From Ruminococcus sp. (GTDB lineage Bacteria; Bacillota; Clostridia; Oscillospirales; Ruminococcaceae), in contig JAFQHO010000027.1 of the NCBI GenBank assembly GCA_017397925.1, positions 32,931 through 96,930 of the forward strand: 64,000 bases of DNA. The letters run 5' to 3'. Positions 8,202 to 18,906 of the stretch are shown piece after piece. The notes beneath the pieces were generated by a model. That model made no database searches, was not told where the DNA came from, and was given only the letters and a program-made list of their open reading frames with translations. How positions within the stretch are numbered: position 1 is the first letter of the stretch; every line of letters begins with the position of its first letter. A program made the position numbers and the translations under genes.

Positions 8202-9944
8202 ATGAAAATATCAGGTGCAAAAATCGTTGTTGAAACATTGATTGAGCAGGGCATTGATACCGTTTTCGGATATCCCGGCGGTCAGGTTCTCAGCCTTTTT
8301 GATGAACTTTATCAGTGCAGCGACAGAATAAATCACATTCTCACTGCCCACGAACAGGGTGCTGCCCACGCTGCCGACGGCTACGCAAGAGCAACAGGCA
8401 AAGTCGGGGTATGTATCGCCACATCAGGTCCAGGCGCAACTAATCTTGTAACAGGCATAGCTACAGCTTACCTTGATTCTATCCCTATGGTTGCAATTAC
8501 AGGCAACGTACCTACGTCAATTATCGGCAGGGACAGCTTTCAGGAGGTTGATATCGTAGGCGTGACAATGCCTATCACCAAACACAATTTCATTGTAAAG
8601 GATATAAGAGAGCTTGCAGATACCCTCCGTTCAGCCTTTAAAATCGCAAAATCGGGAAGACCCGGACCTGTTCTTGTGGATATTCCTAAGGATGTGCAGG
8701 TAGCACAATGGGATTTCGAGCCTAAAAAAGACCCCGTTCGCCCATATCCCCTTAAATTCGCCTCAGAGCTGAAATTAAAGCAGGCAGCTGAAATGATAAA
8801 GGCATCAAAGCGCCCGTATATCTACTTCGGCGGCGGTATCATATCGGGCAAAGCCTCGGCTGAGATTATTGAGTTAGCCGAAAAAATCAGCGCACCTATC
8901 GGCTGTACCCTTATGGGACTTTCGGCTATACCAAAGGACGATCCCCGTTTTCTCGGTATGAACGGAATGCACGGTCAGTTTGCGTCATCAATTGCCCTTG
9001 ACGAAGCTGATTTGGTAGTTGCCCTCGGCGCAAGATTTTCCGACAGAGCAACAGGCGATAAAAAGCGATTTAACAAGAATTTCAGTATAATCCATATAGA
9101 CATCGACTCCGCTGAACTTGACAAGAATATCACTTCAGATCTCACTATTCAGGGCGATATAAAGGATTCACTTTACAGACTTCTCCCAATGCTTGAAAAG
9201 ACGGAAAGACCCGACTGGGATAAACGTATTGCTGAACTCCGCGAGGAAGAACTCCGCCGCCTTGAAAGCGCATATGTCTCCAAAAAGGACTTTGAGAAGA
9301 AGTGCGAAAACTGCACAAAACCTTGCAGTATGACGGGCATTCCTGCTGAAAACCGCCTTGACCCCTATGCTATCATTGATATAATCAGCGAAAAGGCAGG
9401 AGAAAACGATATAATCGTAACAGACGTAGGACAGCATCAGATGTGGACAGCCCAGCGTTACCCATTCAAAAAGCCTCGTACCTTCCTCACAAGCGGAGGT
9501 CTTGGCACAATGGGCTACGGTATGGGTGCAGCTATCGGTGCAGCGACTACAGGCAAACGTTCAATCCTTTTCACAGGCGACGGCAGCTTCGGTATGAATT
9601 TAAACGAGCTTGCAACTGCCGCTGTGCAGAATACTCCCCTTGTTGTGGTTATTATGAACAACGGCGTTCTCGGTATGGTTCGTCAGTGGCAGACTTTATT
9701 CTTCAACAAGCACTACTCAAATACAACCCTGAACCGCCCCACAGACTTCGTAAAGCTTGCTGAGGCATTCGGCGTCAAGGCTTCAAGGGCATTTACCGCA
9801 GAGGAGCTTGAAAAGGCTGCTGCTGAGGCATTCTCCGAAAATCGCCCATATCTCATTGACTGTGCCGTTGACTGCAACGAGTTTGTACTCCCTATGCTCC
9901 CTCCGGGCGGCTCAATTGACGATATTATCACGGAAATAAAGTGA
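8202..9944 (+). CDS. ilvB: Acetolactate synthase, large (catalytic) subunit
   Basis: 580 residues. This thiamine-diphosphate enzyme makes 2-acetolactate or 2-aceto-2-hydroxybutyrate, the shared first step to valine/leucine and isoleucine. Start 8202 (MKISGAKIVVETL) is preferred over ATG 8193 because AAAAAGG lies 10 nt upstream of it and touches the earlier ATG. Visible marks: GYPGGQVLSLFDELY, the activating Glu in TAHEQGAAHAADGYAR, TSGPGATNLVTGIA, the central domain around FGGGIISG, and the ThDP motif GDGSFGMNLNEL...VIMNN. An insert with CENCTKPC near residue 365 is unusual. ilvN follows after 10 nt, giving the holoenzyme pair. Confidence 0.97.
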   Translation: MKISGAKIVVETLIEQGIDTVFGYPGGQVLSLFDELYQCSDRINHILTAHEQGAAHAADGYARATGKVGVCIATSGPGATNLVTGIATAYLDSIPMVAITGNVPTSIIGRDSFQEVDIVGVTMPITKHNFIVKDIRELADTLRSAFKIAKSGRPGPVLVDIPKDVQVAQWDFEPKKDPVRPYPLKFASELKLKQAAEMIKASKRPYIYFGGGIISGKASAEIIELAEKISAPIGCTLMGLSAIPKDDPRFLGMNGMHGQFASSIALDEADLVVALGARFSDRATGDKKRFNKNFSIIHIDIDSAELDKNITSDLTIQGDIKDSLYRLLPMLEKTERPDWDKRIAELREEELRRLESAYVSKKDFEKKCENCTKPCSMTGIPAENRLDPYAIIDIISEKAGENDIIVTDVGQHQMWTAQRYPFKKPRTFLTSGGLGTMGYGMGAAIGAATTGKRSILFTGDGSFGMNLNELATAAVQNTPLVVVIMNNGVLGMVRQWQTLFFNKHYSNTTLNRPTDFVKLAEAFGVKASRAFTAEELEKAAAEAFSENRPYLIDCAVDCNEFVLPMLPPGGSIDDIITEIK

Positions 9945-9954
9945 GGTGGAAAGT

Positions 9955-10461
9955 ATGCAGAATAATCAGTATGTTATCGGTGCTATCGTTTCAAATATAA
10001 GCGGTGTTCTCAGCCGTGTTTCGGGAATGTTCACACGCCGCGGCTTCAATATTGACTGCCTTACCGTAGGCGAGACGGAATCAGCTGAATTTTCGCGAAT
10101 TACCGTAGTTTTCCACGGAGATGAGGACATCAAGGATAAAATCATAAAACAGCTTGAAAAGCTTCACGATGTAAAAGAAGTGGAGGTACTTGACCCACAG
10201 GAAACAGTTATCCGTGAGCTGCTTCTCATAAAGGTGCGTAATACTCCCCAAACAAGACAGGATATTATGACTGCCGTTGAGATTTTCCGTTCAAAGATTG
10301 TTGACTACTCCCCCACGGCTCTTGTGTGCGAGCTGACAGGTGAAACATCAAAAATCAACGCATTTATCGACCTTATGAAGCCCTACGGCATTATGGAAAT
10401 GTGCCGCACAGGTATTGTGGCAATTGAAAGAGGCGATAACTGCCTTACGACTGAAAGATAA
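9955..10461 (+). CDS. ilvN: Acetolactate synthase, small (regulatory) subunit
   Basis: 168 residues from ATG 9955, preceded by GAGGTGG at 9943-9949; the GTG at 9946 lies inside that site and is rejected. The N-terminal ACT domain (QYVIGAIVSNISGVLSRVSGMFTRRGFNI) binds valine in this family and confers feedback inhibition on IlvB. The C-terminal ALS-small domain (IRELLLIKVRNTPQTRQDIM, CRTGIVAIERG) is present. The length is typical. It is translated right after ilvB with a 10-nt gap. Confidence 0.97.
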   Translation: MQNNQYVIGAIVSNISGVLSRVSGMFTRRGFNIDCLTVGETESAEFSRITVVFHGDEDIKDKIIKQLEKLHDVKEVEVLDPQETVIRELLLIKVRNTPQTRQDIMTAVEIFRSKIVDYSPTALVCELTGETSKINAFIDLMKPYGIMEMCRTGIVAIERGDNCLTTER

Positions 10462-10466
10462 TTTTT

Positions 10467-10506
10467 AATTTCGTTCCGAAATTTCGGGCGGATAATATCC
10501 GCCCAC
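10467..10506 (+). repeat. TTTCGTTCCGAAA/GGGCG palindromic element
   Basis: TTTCGTTCCGAAA is followed by a palindrome GGGCGGATA-A-TATCCGCCC. Related copies are at about 7753-7797 (reverse), 14735-14765 (reverse, partial) and 15463-15507. Confidence 0.75.
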
Positions 10507-10511
10507 TTAAA

Positions 10512-10701
10512 AGCCATTAGCTTTCAGCTTTTAGCCTTTAGCTTTCGTTCTGTAATTATACTGACGGCTAAAAGCTAACGACTGACGGCTAACAGCTTAA
10601 AAACAGTTAAATAGCCATTAGCTTTCAGCTTTTAGCCTTTAGCTTTCGTTCTGTAATTATACTGACAGCTAAAAGCTAACGGCTGACGGCTAACAGCTTA
10701 A
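10512..10701. repeat. Two tandem 89-bp stem-loop repeats
   Basis: Near-identical units at 10512-10600 and 10613-10701 (offset 101 bp). Each begins AGCCATTAGCTTTCAGC, passes through TTCTGTAATTATACTGAC and ends CTGACGGCTAACAGCTTA. The first and last thirds are inverted versions of each other (TTAGCTTTTAGCC against GGCTAAAAGCTAA), so each unit can form a long hairpin. They share the heptamer character of the array at 20109-20575. Confidence 0.9.
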
Positions 10702-10713
10702 ATATTATTTTAA

Positions 10714-11766
<1,053 letters not shown>

Positions 11767-11791
11767 GAATTAAGAATGAAGAATTAAGATT

Positions 11792-12301
11792 ATGGATAAT
11801 ACCCACGCTGTAAAAACAGCCTCCCGAATAAAATTGATTGCATCGATTATATTTCTCTCTCTTTATCTTGTACTGGTAATAAGCGGTGTACACAGGGGAT
11901 TACGAGTAACAGGTCGATATAGTGAAACCGGTCTTACCTTTGAACCAGAGCTTATAGACGAAAATGAAAGCCTGTTGTTTTCACGTTCAAATCCTGTATA
12001 CTGCGGAACTATAAAAAGCGGCTTTACCGATTACGAATGTTTTGTTGTTGATACAATACCGAACATTAGATATGCTGCTGTTAAAAAAGATTCCGATGAA
12101 TACGAAAAATTCATCAGCGGTGAGGAAGTCACAGGCTATTTTTCGAAGAAATTCAGCGATGAATTTTCAGAGCTTGCTCACGATAAAGAATGTTCTGAAC
12201 TGGGCATAATAATCGTTGACAGACAAAAGGAATTGCTGAGTTTCCTGTGGGGTATTCCATTTCTGATTATCGGTCTGATTCTTCTGAAAAAATGGCGATA
12301 A
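11792..12301 (+). CDS. Small two-TM membrane protein of unknown function
   Basis: 169 residues. An N-terminal membrane segment (about residues 14-34, LIASIIFLSLYLVLVISGV) and a C-terminal one (about 148-165, LLSFLWGIPFLIIGLILL) flank an extracytoplasmic domain of ~110 residues with the sequence YCGTIKSGFTDYECF and IIIVDRQKE. A final KKWR is consistent with a cytoplasmic tail. I do not recognise a named family. The ribosome site is poor: the 25-nt gap to ilvC holds repeated AAGAATTAAGAATGAAG. It lies inside the ilv cluster but nothing in it points to amino acid metabolism. Confidence 0.6.
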   Translation: MDNTHAVKTASRIKLIASIIFLSLYLVLVISGVHRGLRVTGRYSETGLTFEPELIDENESLLFSRSNPVYCGTIKSGFTDYECFVVDTIPNIRYAAVKKDSDEYEKFISGEEVTGYFSKKFSDEFSELAHDKECSELGIIIVDRQKELLSFLWGIPFLIIGLILLKKWR

Positions 12302-12331
12302 TCATTATTTAATCTACAGCACAAACACATT

Positions 12332-12361
12332 CTGTAGGGACGCGGTTGTGCCGTGTCCCTA
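12332..12361. repeat. Short palindrome GGGACGCGG...CCGTGTCCC
   Basis: A nine-base stem with one G-U around TTGTG, preceded by CTGTA. It resembles the TGTAGGGGCG-type palindromes seen elsewhere in the window but with a different core. Confidence 0.55.
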
Positions 12362-12395
12362 TATTTATCAAATCATAAAATTACAGGAGTTATAT

Positions 12396-13016
12396 ATGGG
12401 ATTTCTTGACATTTTAAAAAAGATTACAAATACTGCTTTAAACAGCAAGCCAACGGAAACAAAAACCGCTTCAAATCCACAGAATACAACAAAAAAGCCT
12501 GTTCCCACATTAAAAACACCGCAGGAAATTGTTGAATCGGGCAATACACCGCCGAAATCCCCTTTTCTCCATAAAGATGAATTCGGAGATAAAGAATACT
12601 CCTTTATGATTTCGGGAGATTTTGTTGAATTCAACAGCCATTGTGAAGTTATGCCGTCTTTTCAGTATGAACCTTTCAATGACGATGATTACACGGGATA
12701 TAACGAACTATTGCCTATAATCGGCATTGGTCCGAATGACGATATTTATTGTGCTGTTGAAGAATATGAGGAAAACGGCACTCTCCCCGATGAAAACTAT
12801 GAGGAATGTGACAGCGAATATTTCGCTTTCAAATGCAGTTTCAAAGCTTACAACCGTAAATATTATGCTTACGGTTTCAGAAGTAATACTGCAAGAGAGT
12901 TTGAAATGCTCAGCGTTGATTATCTTCCCGATATTGAGGGAACTCCCCTTGAAAATAAGCTTAAAGCGGCTCTTGACGAAATCGCTTTATCTTATTCCGA
13001 AAACACTATGAATTAA
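12396..13016 (+). CDS. Hypothetical acidic protein
   Basis: 206 residues from ATG 12396, preceded by ACAGGAG; in-frame codons upstream to 12348 lie before the ribosome site and are excluded. The N-terminus MGFLDILKKITNTALNSK looks like an amphipathic helix, followed by a low-complexity Thr/Pro/Lys linker (about residues 20-50). A folded acidic domain then runs to the end (YSFMISGDFVEFNSHCEVM, YEPFNDDDYTGYNELLPIIG, AFKCSFKAYNRKYYAYGFR). No signal peptide. No family is recognised. It sits 19 nt before ilvD and may share its message. Confidence 0.65.
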   Translation: MGFLDILKKITNTALNSKPTETKTASNPQNTTKKPVPTLKTPQEIVESGNTPPKSPFLHKDEFGDKEYSFMISGDFVEFNSHCEVMPSFQYEPFNDDDYTGYNELLPIIGIGPNDDIYCAVEEYEENGTLPDENYEECDSEYFAFKCSFKAYNRKYYAYGFRSNTAREFEMLSVDYLPDIEGTPLENKLKAALDEIALSYSENTMN

Positions 13017-13034
13017 TGAGGTGAAAAAGAAATT

Positions 13035-14696
13035 ATGAATGAAAATTTTTTCTGTAATGGTGTAGAAAAAGCTCCACAGCGTTCACTTTTCAACGCTCTT
13101 GGAATGACAAAAGAGGAAATGAAACGTCCTCTCGTTGGTATCGTTTCTTCCTATAATGAAATTGTGCCTGGTCATATGAATATTGACAAAATCGTTGAGG
13201 CTGTAAAGCTTGGCGTAGCTATGGGCGGCGGTACTCCTGTTGTTTTCCCTGCAATTGCTGTTTGTGACGGTATCGCAATGGGACATCAGGGTATGAAATA
13301 CTCCCTTGTAACCCGTGACCTTATCGCCGATTCTACTGAATGTATGGCTCTTGCGCATCACTTCGACGCTCTTGTTATGGTTCCCAACTGCGACAAGAAT
13401 GTTCCCGGACTTCTTATGGCTGCGGCTCGTCTTAATATCCCCACTATTTTCGTAAGCGGCGGCCCTATGCTTGCAGGCCACGTAAAGGGTAAAAAAACTT
13501 CCCTTTCCTCTATGTTTGAAGCTGTAGGCTCATACACAGCAGGCAAAATGTCAGTTGAAGATGTTGAAGAATACGAAAACAGCGCTTGTCCTACTTGCGG
13601 TTCATGTTCGGGTATGTATACCGCAAACTCAATGAACTGTCTTACAGAAGTTCTCGGTATGGGATTAAAGGGCAACGGCACAATTCCTGCTGTTTACTCC
13701 GACAGACTCAAGCTTGCTAAAATGGCAGGTATGCAGGTTATGGAGCTTTACAGACAGAATATCCGCCCTCTTGACATCATGACAGAAAAGGCTTTCATTA
13801 ACGCTCTTACTGCTGATATGGCGCTTGGCTGTTCAACTAACAGTATGCTCCACCTCCCTGCTATCGCTAATGAGTGCGGAGTTAATATAAACCTCGATAT
13901 TGCTAATGAAATAAGCGCAAGAACTCCCAACCTCTGCCACCTTGCCCCTGCAGGTCATACCTATATGGAGGATTTGAACGAGGCTGGCGGTGTTTACGCT
14001 GTTCTCAATGAGCTTTCAAAGAAAAATCTCCTCACTCTCGACTGTATGACAGTTACAGGAAAGACTGTAGGCGAGAATATTTCAGACTGTATCAATAAGG
14101 ATCCCGAAACAATCCGCCCCATTGACAACCCATACAGCGAAACTGGCGGAATTGCTGTTCTCCGTGGAAATCTTGCTCCCGACGGCTGTGTTGTAAAGAG
14201 AAGTGCTGTTGCTCCCGAAATGCTTTCACACAAGGGTACTGCAAGAGTATTCAACAGCGAGGAAGAAGCTATTAAGGTTATCTACGAGGGCGGTATCAAG
14301 GCTGGCGATGTTGTTGTTATCCGCTACGAAGGCCCTGCAGGCGGTCCCGGTATGCGTGAAATGCTCTCACCTACTTCCGCTATTCAGGGAGCAGGTCTTG
14401 GTTCATCCGTTGCTCTTATCACAGACGGACGTTTCAGCGGTGCTACCCGTGGTGCGGCTATCGGTCACGTATCTCCCGAAGCTGTAAACGGCGGTACTAT
14501 CGCTTACGTCAAGGACGGCGATATTATTTCTATCGACATCCCCAACTACTCAATTAATCTTGAAGTTTCAGACGAAGAACTGGCAGAGCGTAAAAAGTCT
14601 ATGCCTATTCTCAGAAAAGAAAATATCACAGGCTACCTCAAACGCTATGCACAACAGGTTTCCTCTGCTGATAAGGGTGCGATAATTAATAAATAA
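13035..14696 (+). CDS. ilvD: Dihydroxy-acid dehydratase
   Basis: 553 residues, normal length. It dehydrates 2,3-dihydroxyisovalerate and 2,3-dihydroxy-3-methylvalerate to the 2-oxo acids. The iron-sulfur and metal ligands are visible: PNCDKNVPG near residue 117 and the cluster region [19 protein letters not shown] near residue 186. The C-terminal signature [19 protein letters not shown] is intact. Ribosome site GAGGTG is 12 nt upstream of ATG. As an iron-sulfur enzyme it ties this pathway to the anaerobic, iron-sulfur-rich physiology suggested by leuC, nadA and hydE nearby. Confidence 0.98.
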   Translation: MNENFFCNGVEKAPQRSLFNALGMTKEEMKRPLVGIVSSYNEIVPGHMNIDKIVEAVKLGVAMGGGTPVVFPAIAVCDGIAMGHQGMKYSLVTRDLIADSTECMALAHHFDALVMVPNCDKNVPGLLMAAARLNIPTIFVSGGPMLAGHVKGKKTSLSSMFEAVGSYTAGKMSVEDVEEYENSACPTCGSCSGMYTANSMNCLTEVLGMGLKGNGTIPAVYSDRLKLAKMAGMQVMELYRQNIRPLDIMTEKAFINALTADMALGCSTNSMLHLPAIANECGVNINLDIANEISARTPNLCHLAPAGHTYMEDLNEAGGVYAVLNELSKKNLLTLDCMTVTGKTVGENISDCINKDPETIRPIDNPYSETGGIAVLRGNLAPDGCVVKRSAVAPEMLSHKGTARVFNSEEEAIKVIYEGGIKAGDVVVIRYEGPAGGPGMREMLSPTSAIQGAGLGSSVALITDGRFSGATRGAAIGHVSPEAVNGGTIAYVKDGDIISIDIPNYSINLEVSDEELAERKKSMPILRKENITGYLKRYAQQVSSADKGAIINK

Positions 14697-14697
14697 T

Positions 14698-14765
14698 TGT
14701 TGAGCTTTTAGCTTTTAGCTGTTAGCCTTTAGCTTTGTAGGGGCGGATATTATCCGCCCGATATA
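14698..14765. repeat. Heptamer repeat fragment plus GGCGGATATTATCCGCC palindrome
   Basis: TTGAGCTTTTAGCTTTTAGC-type sequence is followed by TGTAGGGGCGGATATTATCC and GCCCG. It combines the two repeat types of the ilv/leu spacers, directly after the ilvD stop. Confidence 0.65.
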
Positions 14766-14785
14766 TAAAACAGGAGAAATTTGTT

Positions 14786-15466
14786 ATGAATAATGTTTTT
14801 GAAATTGACAATGGAATATTGATAAAATATCATGGCGAAGATGACGAAGTTATTGTTCCTGACGGTGTTATCAAAATCGGTAGTGAGGCATTCGAGAATA
14901 ATGAAAATCTGCGTAGCATTGATTTATCGGAAAGCGTGGTAAGCATAGGGAGATTTGCTTTTTTCGGATGCAAAAGCCTGGTATCTGTCAATCTTCCAAA
15001 CAGTCTTAAAACTATTGAGGAAAAGGCTTTTCGTGATTGTACAAATTTATTTGATATAACTCTGCCAAATGGTATCACCAATATTGAAAGTGATATGCTT
15101 GACTTTTGTGATAATTTGGAAGAAATCACAATATATGGCGAGGTTTTTACTTTAGAAGATATTATTGATGAATACAACTGGAGCGAAATTGCCGAAGACT
15201 ATGATATAGATGAAGATGAAATCTGTAATCTAACCATAGCCGTTCACAATACATTGGTTGAAGATTTATTAAAACTCCTCATCAACGGCGATTTTGATAA
15301 GTTGTATATGCCCGAAGATTTACGTTATGAAATTATTGCAAATGTGCTTAAACATAAGCCTGCAAACATTAATTTTCTGAAAATGGCAAAAGAACATATT
15401 ACGGAATTAACACCGCATCTGACAGAAAATCCAGAAGTTATTCAATATATTAACGAAAATATTTGA
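14786..15466 (+). CDS. BspA-type leucine-rich repeat protein, cytoplasmic
   Basis: 226 residues after an ACAGGAG site. Residues ~20-115 are three to four LRR_5 (BspA/Treponema pallidum-type) repeats with the pattern IGSEAFENNENLRSIDLSES, VVSIGRFAFFGCKSLVSVNL and IEEKAFRDCTNLFDITLP. The remainder (about 120-226) is helical and acidic, without repeats. There is no signal peptide, unlike the dockerin-bearing LRR proteins further on. Function unknown; such repeats usually serve in binding. It sits between ilvD and a SUKH protein, possibly as an inserted pair. Confidence 0.7.
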   Translation: MNNVFEIDNGILIKYHGEDDEVIVPDGVIKIGSEAFENNENLRSIDLSESVVSIGRFAFFGCKSLVSVNLPNSLKTIEEKAFRDCTNLFDITLPNGITNIESDMLDFCDNLEEITIYGEVFTLEDIIDEYNWSEIAEDYDIDEDEICNLTIAVHNTLVEDLLKLLINGDFDKLYMPEDLRYEIIANVLKHKPANINFLKMAKEHITELTPHLTENPEVIQYINENI

Positions 15467-15507
15467 TTTCGTTCCGAACTTTCGGGCGGATAATATCCGC
15501 CCCTACA
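15463..15507 (+). repeat. TTTCGTTCCGAAC/GGGCG palindromic element
   Basis: GATTTCGTTCCGAACTTTCG is followed by GGCGGATAATATCCGCC and CCTAC. It overlaps the stop codon of the LRR gene and is the most complete forward copy of the family. Confidence 0.75.
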
Positions 15508-15532
15508 AAAACAACATTCGCAAGAGGACAAT

Positions 15533-15991
15533 ATGATTAATAAATTTATTGAATGGGCAAAAAATAATAATTGGAATGTTACTTTAAATTCTGATGTAAC
15601 AGATTTGCCCGATATAATAAAAAAACGATATAATATACCCGAAAAATGGTATACTTTTATCTCACAGCTAAAAGTATGTGAAAATCAGTCTGCTACAAAG
15701 TGGTTTTTAACCCCTAATGACTATTTACCCAATGAAAACGGATTTCAATGGAATGAATTCGAAATCCAAAGCATTGAATACAGCGAAAATAACATTGACA
15801 TTATTTCGTTTTGGAATAAGCATCTGCCTATATTTTTATCTGTTGACGGTGAATATTCATACTATGCAATAAATACTGAAACAGGTGAAGTTGTATCAGG
15901 TTATGAACCTGAATATGAAGATACAACAATTGCAGCAGAAGATTTCAGCATATTTATTGATAAAATTATTTCAGATGAAATAATATTATAA
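15533..15991 (+). CDS. SMI1/KNR4 (SUKH) family protein
   Basis: 152 residues. The order of marks follows the SUKH fold: an N-terminal helix ([13 protein letters not shown]), [22 protein letters not shown], a WFL strand, then the core [21 protein letters not shown] and [22 protein letters not shown]. Bacterial SUKH proteins are often immunity proteins against polymorphic toxins, but many are orphan. No toxin gene lies next to it. A ribosome site GCAAGAGGA precedes the ATG. It is divergent from the SUKH pair at 40.4-41.3 kb. Confidence 0.75.
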   Translation: MINKFIEWAKNNNWNVTLNSDVTDLPDIIKKRYNIPEKWYTFISQLKVCENQSATKWFLTPNDYLPNENGFQWNEFEIQSIEYSENNIDIISFWNKHLPIFLSVDGEYSYYAINTETGEVVSGYEPEYEDTTIAAEDFSIFIDKIISDEIIL

Positions 15992-16023
15992 TCTCCAATT
16001 TCCCAAGAAAAGAGGTTTTTACA

Positions 16024-17292
16024 ATGGGAATGACAATGACACAGAAAATACTTGCGGCTCACGCAGGACTTGACAGCGTTGAAACAGGACAGCTTATCCT
16101 TGCCAATCTTGACTTAGTTCTCGGCAACGATATTACTTCCCCTGTAGCTATCAAGGAATTCGCAAAGCTGAATAAGGACGGAGTTTTTGACAAAGATAAG
16201 GTCACAATGGTAATGGACCACTTCGCTCCAAATAAGGACATAAAAGCGGCGGAGCAATGTAAAATGTGCCGTGAATTCTGCGGTGCTAACGATGTAACTC
16301 ACTTCTACGACGTAGGCGAAATGGGAATTGAACACGCTCTCCTACCCGAAAAAGGTCTTGTTTCCGCTGGTTTCTGTGTTATCGGTGCTGACTCCCACAC
16401 CTGTACTTATGGTGCTGTAGGTGCATTCTCCACAGGTGTCGGCTCAACTGATATGGCTTGCGGTATGGCTATCGGTAAAGCGTGGTTCAAAGTTCCCTCA
16501 GCTATCCGCTTTAACCTTACAGGCAAGCTTAACAAGTACGTTTCGGGCAAGGATGTCATTCTCCATATTATCGGAAAAATCGGCGTTGACGGTGCATTGT
16601 ACAAGTCAATGGAATTCGGCGGCGAGGGACTTTCTTCCCTTTCAATGGACGACCGCCTCTGTATCGCAAATATGGCAATTGAAGCAGGTGCAAAGAACGG
16701 CATTTTCGAGGTTGACGATATTACTCTCGACTACCTCAAAGCTCACAATGCCGCTGAACCTGTGATATACAAGGCTGACGAGGACGCTGTATACGACGAG
16801 ATAATCGACATTGACCTTTCCGCAATTGAGCCTACTGTGGCATTCCCTCATCTTCCCGAAAATGCAAGAACTTTCAGCGAAATCGGAGATATTAAAATTG
16901 ACCAGGTTATTATCGGCTCCTGCACCAACGGCAGGCTTGAAGATTTACAGCAGGCGGCTGAAATCCTCAAAGGCAGAAAATGTGCAAAGGGTGTACGTGT
17001 TATCATTATTCCCGCAACTCAGCAGATTTACCTTGACGCTATGGAGCAGGGACTCCTGAAAATCTTCATCGAATCGGGAGCAGTTGTTTCAACTCCAACT
17101 TGTGGTCCCTGTCTTGGCGGTCATATGGGTATTCTTGCGGCAGGTGAACGTGCTGTAGCTACCACAAACCGCAACTTCGTGGGACGTATGGGACACGTTG
17201 AATCCGAAATTTATCTTGCAAGTCCTGCAACTGCCGCTGCAAGTGCAATTACAGGAAAAATCACAAGTCCTTGGGAGGTAATGAGCAAATGA
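16024..17292 (+). CDS. leuC: 3-isopropylmalate dehydratase, large subunit
   Basis: 422 residues, the shorter LeuC type. With LeuD it isomerises 2- to 3-isopropylmalate through a 4Fe-4S cluster. Cluster ligands are visible in IGSCTNGR and [24 protein letters not shown] is the aconitase-family active-site segment. An AGAAAAGAGG site precedes ATG. The stop codon overlaps the leuD start as ATGA, which implies translational coupling and matched subunit amounts. Confidence 0.97.
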   Translation: MGMTMTQKILAAHAGLDSVETGQLILANLDLVLGNDITSPVAIKEFAKLNKDGVFDKDKVTMVMDHFAPNKDIKAAEQCKMCREFCGANDVTHFYDVGEMGIEHALLPEKGLVSAGFCVIGADSHTCTYGAVGAFSTGVGSTDMACGMAIGKAWFKVPSAIRFNLTGKLNKYVSGKDVILHIIGKIGVDGALYKSMEFGGEGLSSLSMDDRLCIANMAIEAGAKNGIFEVDDITLDYLKAHNAAEPVIYKADEDAVYDEIIDIDLSAIEPTVAFPHLPENARTFSEIGDIKIDQVIIGSCTNGRLEDLQQAAEILKGRKCAKGVRVIIIPATQQIYLDAMEQGLLKIFIESGAVVSTPTCGPCLGGHMGILAAGERAVATTNRNFVGRMGHVESEIYLASPATAAASAITGKITSPWEVMSK

Positions 17293-17780
17293 AATATACA
17301 GGAAATGTTCTGAAATACGGCGATAACGTGGATACTGATGTTATTATCCCTGCCCGTTATCTCAACACAAGCGACCATAAGGAGCTTGCCTCCCATTGTA
17401 TGGAGGATATTGACAAGACTTTTGTTTCCCGTGTTCAGCAGGGTGATATTATTACAGCAGGTCAGAATTTCGGCTGCGGTTCTTCCCGTGAACACGCTCC
17501 CATTGCTATAAAAGCAAGCGGCGTTTCCCTTGTTATAGCCAAAAGCTTTGCTCGTATCTTCTACCGCAACGCTATAAATATTGGTCTTGCTATTGTGGAA
17601 TGTCCCGAAGCTGCCGACAATATCTCCGAGGGTGACAAGGTTGAAGCCGATATGGATAACGGCATTATCCGCAATCTCACTACAGGTCAGGAGTTCAAAG
17701 CCGCACCATTCCCCGATTTTGTGCAGAAGATAATCGAAAACGGCGGTCTTATGGAGTCTATCGCTAAGGGAATTATTTAG
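17289..17780 (+). CDS. leuD: 3-isopropylmalate dehydratase, small subunit
   Basis: 163 residues, the swivelling-domain subunit. The start at 17289 overlaps the leuC stop (ATGA) and has GGAGG 10 nt upstream; a possible upstream in-frame start at 17271 lies in that site. Family marks are [13 protein letters not shown] near the N-terminus, [21 protein letters not shown] (substrate loop region) and [15 protein letters not shown]. Confidence 0.97.
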   Translation: MKYTGNVLKYGDNVDTDVIIPARYLNTSDHKELASHCMEDIDKTFVSRVQQGDIITAGQNFGCGSSREHAPIAIKASGVSLVIAKSFARIFYRNAINIGLAIVECPEAADNISEGDKVEADMDNGIIRNLTTGQEFKAAPFPDFVQKIIENGGLMESIAKGII

Positions 17781-17832
17781 TTGAGCTAATGGCTTTTGGC
17801 TAACGGCTAAAGGCTCAAAAAGGAGAATAATT

Positions 17833-18906
17833 ATGAATTTCAATATTGCTTTACTTAAAGGCGACGGCATAGGCCCTGAAATCGTTGACGGTGCTGTTGC
17901 CGTACTGGAGAAAATCGCCCATAAATTCGGTCATACATTTAATTTCACACCTTATCTCATAGGCGGCTGTGCTATTGACGCAACAGGCAAGCCCCTGCCG
18001 CAGGAAACTGTTGACGGCTGTCTTGCTTCCGACAGCGTTCTTCTCGGTGCTGTAGGCGGCCCTGAATGGGACGACCAGCCCGGCGAAAACCGCCCTGAAA
18101 AGGCTCTTTTAGGTATCCGTTCCGCCTTGGGACTTTACACAAATCTCCGCCCTGCTTCCCTTTATCCTGCACTCCGTGGTGCATCTCCCCTTAAAGATGA
18201 AATCGTGGGTGACGGCTTCGACATTATGATTGTCCGCGAGCTTACAGGCGGTATCTACTTTGGTGACCGTGGCTACCGTCAGGGCAAATACGGCGAGGAA
18301 GCCTATGACACCGAGGCTTACAGCGTAACTGAAATTGAGCGTATCGGCAGAACTGCTTTTGAATCAGCTATGAAGCGCAATAAGAAGCTTTGCAGCATCG
18401 ACAAGGCTAACGTCCTTGAATCCTCACGTCTTTGGAGAAAGACAATGCACCGTCTTTCCGAGGAATATCCCGAAGTTGAATATTCCGATATGTTCGTTGA
18501 CAATGCGGCTATGCAGCTTGTGAGAAATCCCCGACAGTTCGATGTTATCGTAACTTCAAATATGTTCGGTGATATCCTCTCAGACGAAGCTTCACAGATT
18601 ACAGGCTCAATCGGTATGCTTGCTTCTGCTTCTCTGGGTGCTTCCACAAGGGGTATGTATGAGCCTATCCACGGCTCTGCTCCAGATATTGCAGGAAAAA
18701 ATATTGCAAACCCAATTGCTACTATACTTTCAGCGGCTATGATGCTCCGCTATTCATTCAATCTCAACGATGAAGCCGCAGCTATTGAAAATGCCGTAAA
18801 TAAGGTTCTTGACGATGGCTGGAGAACTGCTGATCTTATGGGTTGTTCAGAAGGTACTCCCCTTTCCTGCACGGAAATGACAGCAAAAATCTGCGAGGCG
18901 TTATAA
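17833..18906 (+). CDS. leuB: 3-isopropylmalate dehydrogenase
   Basis: 357 residues. Oxidative decarboxylation of 3-isopropylmalate with NAD+, the third leucine-specific step. Marks: [33 protein letters not shown], the substrate Tyr/metal region [14 protein letters not shown], the Lys and Asp ligands in [15 protein letters not shown] and [12 protein letters not shown], then [19 protein letters not shown] and GSAPDIAGK. Ribosome site AAAAAGGAG is 9 nt upstream. The stop TAA shares one base with the start of the DUF815 ATPase gene. Confidence 0.98.
   Translation: MNFNIALLKGDGIGPEIVDGAVAVLEKIAHKFGHTFNFTPYLIGGCAIDATGKPLPQETVDGCLASDSVLLGAVGGPEWDDQPGENRPEKALLGIRSALGLYTNLRPASLYPALRGASPLKDEIVGDGFDIMIVRELTGGIYFGDRGYRQGKYGEEAYDTEAYSVTEIERIGRTAFESAMKRNKKLCSIDKANVLESSRLWRKTMHRLSEEYPEVEYSDMFVDNAAMQLVRNPRQFDVIVTSNMFGDILSDEASQITGSIGMLASASLGASTRGMYEPIHGSAPDIAGKNIANPIATILSAAMMLRYSFNLNDEAAAIENAVNKVLDDGWRTADLMGCSEGTPLSCTEMTAKICEAL

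Noticed and set aside
17211-17870. 219-residue minus-strand ORF over leuD
   Set aside because: Opposite well-recognised leuC/leuD/leuB sequence; no evidence of its own.
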